From positions 1 through 5,302 of the forward strand of contig JBLHKE010000571.1 in NCBI GenBank assembly GCA_047619485.1: DNA of 5,302 nt, in the 5' to 3' direction. Positions 1 through 4,614 of the stretch are shown here, piece after piece. Numbering within the stretch: the first letter of the stretch is position 1; each line of letters opens with the position of its first letter. Source of the stretch: JBLHKE01 sp047619485 (lineage in GTDB: Bacteria > Verrucomicrobiota > Verrucomicrobiia > Verrucomicrobiales > DEV007). The notes beneath the pieces are model-generated. The model did no database searches. It was given only the letters and a program-made list of their open reading frames with translations, and was not told the origin of the DNA. Made by a program: the position numbers and the translations under genes.

Positions 1-100
1 TTTGGCCCAAGAACATGCTGCACGATGCACGAATGGCCGGTCTGGCGAAGCTGCGGCGCAGCATCAGATCGACCGACGAGCGGCAGCTAAGGGCCGTTCG
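1..100. repeat. Imperfect direct repeat, copy A (left of the acetyltransferase gene)
   Basis: This stretch aligns without gaps to 781-880, with about 68 of 100 bases identical by hand count and about 75% over the first 60. Shared blocks include ATGCTGC (15-21), ATGCACGAATGGCCG (25-39), CTGC (51-54) and GGGCCG (91-96). ATGCTGC at 15-21 is the perfect reverse complement of GCAGCAT at 58-64, so the left half can fold into a hairpin. No credible reading frame was found in 1-162. The copy may begin before the window. It resembles the degenerate non-coding interspersed repeats of alphaproteobacterial genomes; that likeness is from memory and is not verified. Confidence 0.6.
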
Positions 101-162
101 TGTTGGTCGGGGCGAGATCGCTGCGATGCGGCTAACGGCAGCAAGGAGCCCAAACTTACGTG

Positions 163-702
163 TTACCAAAGTTCTGGTTTGTTGAGTGCCGGCACACAGT
201 GGGACGGCCCAATAAATGGCCGCTCATCCTGTTTTGAGAGCGACTGCCCCAACCAACCGTCTGGGAAACTTAACTTGAGTGGCGCTTGAGCAAAGTCTTC
301 GGTGATCTGACGGAACCCTGTCTTGGAATAGTAGTTTGGGTCGCCATAAGTTACGACAAAATCAACTCCCTTTTGGCGCAAGTCTTCTAGCCCGTGCGCA
401 ATCAACTTTTGGCCGATACCGGTTTTCTGATGATCCATCTTAACGGCAACTGGAGAAAGGATAAAAACTGCTCGATCGTCCTGCGCAAACGTCAGCCGAG
501 ATAGAAAAATGCACCCAAGAAGCAAGTTATCTTCGTATGTCGACCAAACGAACAAGTCTTCGGTTGGTGTTGTCTGCATCAGATCGCGAACAAGACCTCC
601 AATCACCTTACCTTCATTGGCACCTTCAGATACCGAAAAGGTTGCAGTGAAAAGCTCTGAAATCTCATGTTCCCTCGTGAGATGGCCAGAGCAAAATTCC
701 AC
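163..702 (-). CDS. GNAT-family N-acetyltransferase (YhbS-like)
   Basis: Probable cytosolic acetyl-CoA-dependent N-acetyltransferase of 179 residues; the acceptor cannot be told from sequence. The acetyl-CoA pyrophosphate-binding motif A is visible as the strand LSPVAV (82-87) followed by Q92-x-x-G95-x-G97. A downstream YGDPNYYSKTGF segment (119-130) matches the GDPxYYxxxGF signature typical of YhbS-like members. The length is normal for a single GNAT domain and there is no signal peptide or membrane segment. I chose GTG at 702 because GGAGAAAG lies just upstream (705-712) at 6-nt spacing; a TTG at 714 is in frame but has no such site. A weak possible promoter on the minus strand is TTGCAG (763-758) with TATCAC (742-737). 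The gene is visibly AT-richer than the soxR module to its right and sits alone between two repeat copies, which suggests acquisition as a unit. Family call is firm; substrate unknown. Confidence 0.88.
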   Translation of the reverse strand: MEFCSGHLTREHEISELFTATFSVSEGANEGKVIGGLVRDLMQTTPTEDLFVWSTYEDNLLLGCIFLSRLTFAQDDRAVFILSPVAVKMDHQKTGIGQKLIAHGLEDLRQKGVDFVVTYGDPNYYSKTGFRQITEDFAQAPLKLSFPDGWLGQSLSKQDERPFIGPSHCVPALNKPELW

Positions 703-704
703 TT

Positions 705-712
705 CTTTCTCC
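705..712 (-). promoter_or_regulatory. Ribosome binding site deciding the acetyltransferase start
   Basis: On the minus strand this reads GGAGAAAG, with the GGAG core (712-709) six bases before GTG at 702. It overlaps the alternative in-frame TTG (714-712), which makes that TTG an unlikely start. Confidence 0.55.
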
Positions 713-780
713 AATTCAAAGACAGTTTGGCTGGGGTGATATCATCGGGACTGATGTCTGCAAAGTCCGCCCACCGACGT

Positions 781-880
781 TTTAGCCGACAAAAATGCTG
801 CGCCATGCACGAATGGCCGTAATGCGAAAGCTGCACCGCAGCGTTGTATGGAGCGGCCAAAGTCCGGTTAGGGCCGAATG
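781..880. repeat. Imperfect direct repeat, copy B (right of the acetyltransferase gene)
   Basis: Second copy of the repeat at 1-100, offset by exactly 780 bp without gaps. The core ATGCACGAATGGCCG is at 805-819. The arms of the hairpin seen in copy A are kept as ATGCTGC (795-801) and GCAGCGT (838-844), where the single change in the right arm gives a G-T wobble instead of breaking the stem. It lies upstream of the acetyltransferase gene and ends beside the stop codon of soxR (885), so it marks the junction between two segments of different base composition. On the minus strand it can be read as QLSHYGHSC, but the frame continues into the acetyltransferase gene out of phase and looks non-coding. 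Confidence 0.6.
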
Positions 881-884
881 CGCC

Positions 885-1316
885 TCATACCCACGATCGA
901 GGTCCGGGACCGGCCCGCCCACGCCGGTCCTGCGGATTCGCGATCCAACACTCTTTGAAGGACAAGCATCCACATCCGATGCACTTCGTCAGCCCCGCGC
1001 GGAGGCGAGCCAGTTCCGCGGCGCGCTCATCGATGCGTTTCAGCCATTCGCCCGACAACTGGGCCCAGTCATCTGGCGACGGCACGTGGTCTGCGGGCAA
1101 TTTTGCGAGTTCCTTCGCGATCTCGTCCAACGAGAGACCGATTCGTTGCGCGAAAACGATGAACGCGATTCGTCGCAGCACTGAGCGGTGGTAACGGCGG
1201 TGCCCGGAGCCGGCCCGCTCGGAGGCGATCAGGCCCCGTTCTTCATAAAAACGAAGGGCCGACGACGCCACTCCACTGCGCTTGGAAACGTCGCCGATGG
1301 TGAGGACCGTATGCAT
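885..1316 (-). CDS. soxR: Redox-sensing MerR-family activator SoxR
   Basis: SoxR is a cytosolic homodimeric regulator whose [2Fe-2S] cluster, when oxidised by redox-cycling compounds or superoxide stress, twists promoter DNA and switches on its target. This 143-residue protein has the N-terminal MerR winged helix-turn-helix (about 4-70, with LTIGDVSKRSGVASSALRFY at 5-24 and GHRRYH at 38-43), a dimerisation helix (about 82-110), and the diagnostic cluster-binding segment CIGCGCLS with C112, C115, C117 and C123. That CX2CXCX5C spacing is the one known in E. coli SoxR (154 residues). The start is ATG at 1316, because the MerR domain begins immediately after it; the frame stays open far upstream into the neighbouring gene but that extension is antisense to it. 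No strong Shine-Dalgarno is visible. It is divergent from the dehydrogenase/QueA-like pair, and a matching SoxR operator lies between them. Confidence 0.95.
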   Translation of the reverse strand: MHTVLTIGDVSKRSGVASSALRFYEERGLIASERAGSGHRRYHRSVLRRIAFIVFAQRIGLSLDEIAKELAKLPADHVPSPDDWAQLSGEWLKRIDERAAELARLRAGLTKCIGCGCLSFKECWIANPQDRRGRAGPGPRSWV

Positions 1317-1322
1317 TCTTCG

Positions 1323-1351
1323 AAGGTACCAGAAAAACTTCTTGACTTCAA
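1323..1351 (-). promoter_or_regulatory. Possible soxR promoter overlapping the SoxR operator
   Basis: On the minus strand TTGAAG (1351-1346) and TACCTT (1328-1323) are separated by 17 bp. Initiation about 7 nt past the -10 would fall at or next to the soxR ATG (1316), giving a leaderless or nearly leaderless mRNA, consistent with the lack of a good Shine-Dalgarno. The -35 lies inside the SoxR dyad, so bound SoxR would be expected to repress its own gene. The match to consensus is modest. Confidence 0.35.
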
Positions 1352-1372
1352 GTTCACTTGAACTTGTAGAAA
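1342..1372 (+). promoter_or_regulatory. SoxR-dependent promoter and operator of the dehydrogenase operon
   Basis: The -35 TTGACT (1342-1347) and -10 TAGAAA (1367-1372) are separated by 19 bp, the over-long spacer typical of MerR/SoxR-activated promoters. The dyad TTCAAGT-TC-ACTTGAA (1347-1362) fills the spacer. Its core TCAAGTTCACTTGA differs by one central base from the TCAAGTTAACTTGA core of the E. coli soxS operator as I recall it, and sits at the same position relative to the -35. With soxR encoded next door, this is most probably its direct target site. The expected transcript starts near 1379 and leads into the dehydrogenase gene. Confidence 0.88.
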
Positions 1373-1417
1373 TGAATCCACCGACGCGAATCAATGACCA
1401 ACGCGAAACCATCGCCA

Positions 1418-1422
1418 AGGAG
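1418..1422 (+). promoter_or_regulatory. Ribosome binding site deciding the dehydrogenase start
   Basis: AGGAG lies 8 nt before ATG at 1431 but only 2 nt before the in-frame ATG at 1425, so 1431 is the better start. Confidence 0.7.
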
Positions 1423-1430
1423 AAATGACC

Positions 1431-2153
1431 ATGAACCAGCAATCGCCCCTCAACGGACTTCGAGTCGCCGTCACAGGCGGGACTTCCGGTCTCGGACTCG
1501 CACTCGTCCGCCAGCTCAGTCAGGCCGGCGCGCGCGTGGCATTCGTCGCTCGATCGAAGACAGATGTCGAGCGAGTAGCCATCGAGACGAACGCCGTCGG
1601 CATCGTGGGTGACGTCGGCCTCAAAGGCGACATCTACCCGATGGCGTTTCAAATCACCGCCAATCTCGGTGGACTCGATGTTTTGATCAACAACGCGTCG
1701 AGCCTCGGCCCGATCCCGCTCGTCCACCTCGCCGACACCGATTGCGAGGATCTCGAAGACGCGCTGTCAGTCAACCTGATCGGACCCTTCCGCTTAACGA
1801 AGGCGTTGTTCGGGGCGCTCGCAGCATCGGCGCGGGAGGGACGCGGCGGAACCGTCGTCAACATCTCCAGCGACGCCGCCGTCAACGCCTATCCGGGGTG
1901 GGGTGCCTACGGTGCGAGCAAGGCCGCGCTCGGCCACCTGACCGCTATCTGGGACGTGGAGGCCCGCGAAGAGCGAATCCGGTTCCTGGCTGTCGACCCA
2001 GGAGACATGGACACACCACTCCATGCCCTCGCCGATCCGGACGCAGACCAGTCTACATTGAAGCGACCAGCCGATTCCGCCGCCGAGGTAATCGATGCGT
2101 TCTCGGTGACCCTCCCGATCATCAACGCGACCGAAGACGCGGTGCCCGCATGA
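1431..2153 (+). CDS. Short-chain dehydrogenase/reductase (classical SDR), probable SoxR target
   Basis: Classical SDR oxidoreductase of 240 residues, expected to be cytosolic and to reduce or oxidise a carbonyl/alcohol with NAD(P)(H). Visible landmarks in order are the cofactor motif TGGTSGLG (15-22), R41 at the end of the second strand (often a sign of NADP preference), NNAS (87-90), N115, the serine pair at 146-147, the catalytic Y160-x-x-x-K164 in YGASK, and PGDMDT after the catalytic block. The full catalytic tetrad (N, S, Y, K) is present, so it should be active; its substrate cannot be read from sequence. It is the first gene behind the SoxR-type promoter and its stop overlaps the next start by 4 bp, so the two are very likely co-translated. 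NADPH-dependent reductases are common members of SoxR regulons outside enteric bacteria, which fits a role in dealing with quinones or other redox-active compounds. Confidence 0.92.
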   Translation: MNQQSPLNGLRVAVTGGTSGLGLALVRQLSQAGARVAFVARSKTDVERVAIETNAVGIVGDVGLKGDIYPMAFQITANLGGLDVLINNASSLGPIPLVHLADTDCEDLEDALSVNLIGPFRLTKALFGALAASAREGRGGTVVNISSDAAVNAYPGWGAYGASKAALGHLTAIWDVEAREERIRFLAVDPGDMDTPLHALADPDADQSTLKRPADSAAEVIDAFSVTLPIINATEDAVPA

Positions 2154-3181
2154 TCGCCGCCCACTCCCCCGACCGCCCTTCCGGGAAGTTGCTCAAGGTA
2201 GACGCAAACGGCCGCATACAGCACTTGTGCCGCACCGACCTGGTCACCCTGTTCCGACCCGGCGATCTCGTCGTCGCCAATGACGCCGCAACTCTGCCGG
2301 CCAGCTTGCTCGGCGAACACGAGCCAACCGGCTATCCCGTCGAAATCCGGTTGGCCTCGTTTGTGAGAGCCGCCGATCCAACAAGATTTGTCGCGATCGC
2401 GTTCGGTGCCGGCGACCACCGCACTCCAACCGAGGCGCGGCCCGCGCCGCCGGTGTTGTCACCGGGTGATCGTCTCCTGCTCGGGCCGCTCGTTGCGGTC
2501 GTCGAGCGCCTTCTCGATCACCCCCGCTTACTTGAGTTGCAATTCCGCGGAGACCGGCCGGAGATCTTCGCTGGGCTCGCGCGGCACGGGCACCCGATCC
2601 AGTACGCGCACGTTCCTGCTCCCCTGGCGCTTTGGGACGTGTGGACCAATCTTGCTTCGAAACCATTCGCGTTCGAAGCACCGTCGGCGGGATTTGCACT
2701 CGACTGGGGGACACTTTCGACGTGGAAACAACGAGGCATCGAGCTGGCAACGATCACCCATGCGGCCGGCATCTCGTCGACCGGAGACCCGGATCTCGAT
2801 CGGCGACTGCCGTTCAATGAGCCATACATAATTCCAGAGTACACGGTGAACGCGATTGCCGAAACGAAGGAGCGAGATCGACGCGTCATCGCGATCGGAA
2901 CGACCGTCGTGAGGGCGCTCGAGTCCGCTGCGGCGACACACGGCACGGTGGCCGCAGGGCACGGAGTCGCACGCGGACGCATCGGGCCGGAGACACCGCT
3001 ACGCGTGATCGATACGGTGCTCACCGGCATGCACGAACCGGGCGAGAGCCACTTCGAGCTGCTTCGTGCGTTCGCCGCTGACCCCGTGCTGCGAAGAGCG
3101 CACCGGACTGCAACTGAGCGGCGGTACCGCACACACGAGTTCGGAGACTCCCTGCTCATCGAACGACGCCGCGCCGCCTGA
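2150..3181 (+). CDS. Diverged QueA-like S-adenosylmethionine:tRNA ribosyltransferase-isomerase family protein
   Basis: QueA (COG0809) moves the ribosyl part of S-adenosylmethionine onto preQ1-modified tRNA to make epoxyqueuosine. This 343-residue protein matches the family along its length (E. coli QueA has 356): FRPGDLVVANDAATLPASL (35-53; canonical PGDLLVxNDTKVxPARL), PIQYAH (149-154), EAPSAGF (176-182; canonical APTAGLHF), IGTTVVRALESAA (249-261), VIDTVLTGMHEPGESHF (286-302; canonical TNFHxPxSTL) and a C-terminal YRTHEFGDSLLI. Several canonical positions are changed, including the His of the AGLHF block and the TNFH motif, and the usual N-terminal helix is shortened. It may therefore be a paralogue with another acceptor or reaction. 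The start ATG at 2150 overlaps the dehydrogenase stop as ATGA; an upstream extension in this frame is antisense-like and unsupported. Translational coupling implies a shared job under SoxR control. Family sure, function not. Confidence 0.85.
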   Translation: MIAAHSPDRPSGKLLKVDANGRIQHLCRTDLVTLFRPGDLVVANDAATLPASLLGEHEPTGYPVEIRLASFVRAADPTRFVAIAFGAGDHRTPTEARPAPPVLSPGDRLLLGPLVAVVERLLDHPRLLELQFRGDRPEIFAGLARHGHPIQYAHVPAPLALWDVWTNLASKPFAFEAPSAGFALDWGTLSTWKQRGIELATITHAAGISSTGDPDLDRRLPFNEPYIIPEYTVNAIAETKERDRRVIAIGTTVVRALESAAATHGTVAAGHGVARGRIGPETPLRVIDTVLTGMHEPGESHFELLRAFAADPVLRRAHRTATERRYRTHEFGDSLLIERRRAA

Positions 3182-3205
3182 TCGTCGAGCCGTCGTTTGG
3201 GCGCT

Positions 3206-3333
3206 GTCAGAGGAAAAGTATTTACATGCCGAAACGCAAATTTGGCATTTAGCTACCCTTGGTTTTTCACGGCTTTTCCGGATCGGACAAAGCGAATCCT
3301 CGCTGTTTCAAATATTCAGAGTTTTCCTCTGAC
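3206..3333. repeat. 128-bp interval bounded by a perfect 12-bp inverted repeat (possible MITE or IS remnant)
   Basis: GTCAGAGGAAAA (3206-3217) is exactly repeated in reverse complement as TTTTCCTCTGAC (3322-3333). The pair brackets most of the gene-free gap between the QueA-like stop (3181) and the glutathione transferase start (3373). No obvious target-site duplication flanks it. Inside, ATGCCGAA (3226-3233) can pair with TTTGGCAT (3241-3248) with one wobble, around a 7-nt loop; the T-run at 3262-3266 lies too far away for a convincing terminator. There is no transposase and I do not recognise the ends as those of a named IS family. It could equally be a long-range RNA stem. Confidence 0.45.
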
Positions 3334-3372
3334 GGTACCCTCGAAGCTCGCTCTCACACAAGGACTCCCATC

Positions 3373-4056
3373 ATGGCCCACCCCACGCTCATAAGCTCCA
3401 ATCTTTGCCCCTTCGTTCAGCGCAGCGTTATTACGCTCGAAGAAAAAGCCGTGCCTTACGATATTGAATACGTCGATTTGTATGCCAAACCGGATTGGTT
3501 TCTGGAGATTTCGCCGTTTGGGAAAGTACCGGTTCTGAGAGTCGACAACAAGGCGCTGTTCGAGTCGCAGGTGATCGTTGAATATCTTGATGAAACTGCC
3601 GCCCCGCGTATGCATCCAGAAGACCCGCTCGAACGCGCATATCACCGGGCATGGATCGAGTTCATCTCGGCAGGCTTGGTTGACACCTTCAAGCTCATGG
3701 TCGAAACCGACGAAGTTGCGGCCCGGGATTTCGCGAACTCGGCACGGGAAAAGCTCGTGCGTCTTGGCGATCAAATGGGCGAAGGTCCGTTTTTTTCAGG
3801 CGGGCATTTCTCGTTGGTGGATGCAGCCGCCGCCCCTATGGTTCAACGTCTGCAGTGGTGCGAAAACATCAAGAGCCTTGGGATATTCGAAGGCCACCCC
3901 AAGGTCGCGGCGTGGCGCGACGCCCTTTTGGCACGACCCTCAGTCCAGAGGTCGGTGCTCCCCAACATCGAGGAAATCTTTGTTGAGAATCTCAAGGGCC
4001 GCCCAAGCCCGGCACACACCACCGAGGCCTCTTGGCTGGGATCACTCGCCGACTAG
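3373..4056 (+). CDS. Glutathione S-transferase with Cys-type (omega-like) active site
   Basis: Cytosolic glutathione transferase family protein of 227 residues. The N-terminal thioredoxin-like domain (about 4-78) carries SSNLCPF with C12-P13-F14, the omega/dehydroascorbate-reductase type of active site, which favours thiol transfer, deglutathionylation or reductive reactions over simple conjugation. FGKVPVL holds the conserved cis-Pro at P53, and FESQVIVEYLDE supplies the E64-S65 pair that binds the glutathione gamma-glutamyl group. The all-helical C-terminal domain (about 85-205) includes FSLVDAAAAP with the usual helix-capping D150. ATG at 3373 was chosen because AAGGA (3360-3364) lies 8 nt before it and because the GST fold begins right after; the frame is open further upstream but without family similarity. 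The gene stands alone. It may share a detoxification role with the SoxR module, but that is inference from proximity only. Confidence 0.9.
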   Translation: MAHPTLISSNLCPFVQRSVITLEEKAVPYDIEYVDLYAKPDWFLEISPFGKVPVLRVDNKALFESQVIVEYLDETAAPRMHPEDPLERAYHRAWIEFISAGLVDTFKLMVETDEVAARDFANSAREKLVRLGDQMGEGPFFSGGHFSLVDAAAAPMVQRLQWCENIKSLGIFEGHPKVAAWRDALLARPSVQRSVLPNIEEIFVENLKGRPSPAHTTEASWLGSLAD

Positions 4057-4246
4057 CAACCCCAGCGGGTCACAACGTCGCTCAGCGCACCAACGGCAGC
4101 AAAGTCCGGAGGTTGTGTGAAAACACTTCACGCCATTCGAAAACAATCGAACTCGCCCGATTTTCGTGTTCTCTGATCGAGCTGAGTCAAAATTTTCATG
4201 TCGTCTAGTGAGAGTGATCCGATTCCCACCAGTTCCCTGACTTTTC

Positions 4247-4280
4247 ACACGGACTCTCCGTGTCTGGGACGTCCAAGACA
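4247..4280. repeat. Two overlapping palindromes
   Basis: ACACGGA-CTC-TCCGTGT (4247-4263) is a perfect 7-bp stem with a 3-nt loop. Overlapping it, TGTCTGGGACGTCCAAGACA (4261-4280) is a 20-bp palindrome with 9 of 10 positions paired. Neither is followed by a T-run on either strand, so they are poor terminators; they could be protein-binding sites or competing RNA structures. They lie about 325 bp upstream of the TetR gene. Confidence 0.45.
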
Positions 4281-4304
4281 GGTGCGGTGAACGACGGGAA
4301 TGTA

Positions 4305-4352
4305 TTTTAGCCAGTGGTTAACGCATGAATGACCGCTGTGAGAAAATTGCGC
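4305..4352. repeat. Diverged third copy (C) of the left-end repeat
   Basis: TTTTAGCC (4305-4312) matches 780-787 in copy B, and 4323-4352 matches copy B (807-836) at 21 of 30 bases and copy A (27-56) at 20 of 30, with about 9 nt missing between the two blocks. On the minus strand all three copies can be read with a shared GHSC: QLRQTGHSC in A, QLSHYGHSC in B and QFSHSGHSC in C. This supports common descent but does not show that any of them is coding. Confidence 0.45.
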
Positions 4353-4356
4353 GGCC

Positions 4357-4421
4357 CTGCGGCAAAGCGCTTGCTGTAATCGCAAATTATTGGCGGATAT
4401 TTGCGATCGTATTTGCCGCAG
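4357..4421. repeat. Nested perfect inverted repeats forming a 65-bp stem-loop
   Basis: The outer arms CTGCGGCAAA (4357-4366) and TTTGCCGCAG (4412-4421) are perfect 10-bp reverse complements. Inside them ATCGCAAAT (4379-4387) and ATTTGCGAT (4399-4407) are perfect 9-bp reverse complements around an 11-nt loop. The inner and outer stems are joined asymmetrically by 12 nt on the left and 4 nt on the right. There is no U-tract on either strand, so it is not a standard terminator. It could be a structured RNA, a recombination site or a pair of operator half-sites for the downstream TetR regulator. Confidence 0.55.
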
Positions 4422-4567
4422 ATGCATCAACCGCATCGCCAACCCGACGTTGGCATCCGAGCGTATCATCGACAGGTGCAGTTGCAAAGAACGGCTGGAG
4501 CGAGCCCCAAGTGGACTGCAATGTTAGCTCTCTCCACGCGGACTTGGAAAGAAATTCGACTGGCGCC

Positions 4568-4595
4568 TTGCAATTTGGCTCGTTTGTAATACATA
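4568..4595 (+). promoter_or_regulatory. Possible promoter of the tetR operon
   Basis: TTGCAA (4568-4573) and TACATA (4590-4595) are 16 bp apart. Initiation some 7 nt later would fall around 4602-4605, next to the ATG at 4605, consistent with a leaderless message. The element abuts the dyad at 4595-4614, so a repressor bound there would block initiation. Confidence 0.4.
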
Positions 4596-4614
4596 TTGTG
4601 ACAGATGACACAAT
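4595..4614. promoter_or_regulatory. Candidate TetR autoregulatory operator across the start codon
   Basis: ATTGTG-A-CA-GA-TG-A-CACAAT is a 20-bp dyad with 8 of 10 positions paired and a perfect outer 6 bp. Its size and placement suit a TetR-family operator. It covers the ATG (4605-4607) and the expected transcription start of the regulator. Confidence 0.5.

Larger units (their letters stand above)
4057..4604. other. 548-bp gene-free region rich in inverted repeats
   Basis: No reading frame here looks real. The longest frame on the plus strand would run deep into the TetR gene, and those on the minus strand match no family I know. It does hold a weak hairpin (CGAAAA 4138-4143 with TTTTCG 4161-4166, plus a 3-bp inner stem) that might end the glutathione transferase transcript, two overlapping palindromes (4247-4280), a diverged copy of the left-end repeat (4305-4352), a nested stem (4357-4421) and the TetR promoter. 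Two short exact matches tie it to the left end of the window: AACGGCAGCAA (4092-4102 and 134-144) and GCAAAGTCCG (4099-4108 and 760-769). It looks like accumulated repeat debris plus regulatory sequence. Confidence 0.5.

Noticed and set aside
1..162. Integron attC site next to the GNAT gene (GTTAGCC at 137-131 on the minus strand, repeat-framed cassette layout)
   Set aside because: No pair of good RYYYAAC and GTTRRRY core sites with the right spacing could be found in either repeat copy, there is no integrase in view, and the best core-like heptamers each carry a mismatch.
2..289. 95-residue plus-strand frame at the left edge
   Set aside because: It runs through repeat copy A and then antisense through the acetyltransferase gene, with no domain similarity.
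885..1727. 280-residue open frame extending soxR upstream to 1727
   Set aside because: The part before ATG 1316 is antisense to the dehydrogenase gene and crosses the SoxR promoter; the MerR domain begins right after 1316.
1742..2149. N-terminal extension of the QueA-like protein
   Set aside because: It would overlap almost the whole dehydrogenase gene in another frame, is arginine-rich as expected of an off-frame reading of GC-rich DNA, and has no QueA similarity.
3226..3266. Terminator for the SoxR operon (stem 3226-3248 and a T-run)
   Set aside because: The stem is AT-rich with a wobble and the T-run starts more than 10 nt after it, so it does not meet the usual intrinsic-terminator form.
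4115..4126. GTGT-GAAA-ACAC mini hairpin after the glutathione transferase gene
   Set aside because: A 4-bp stem is too short to stand out from chance, and no T-run follows.
4042..4248. 68-residue minus-strand frame (contains GGNRITLTRRHENF)
   Set aside because: The wording feels familiar from annotated short hypothetical proteins in alphaproteobacteria, but it lacks a visible ribosome binding site, overlaps the end of the glutathione transferase gene and is more likely translated repeat sequence.
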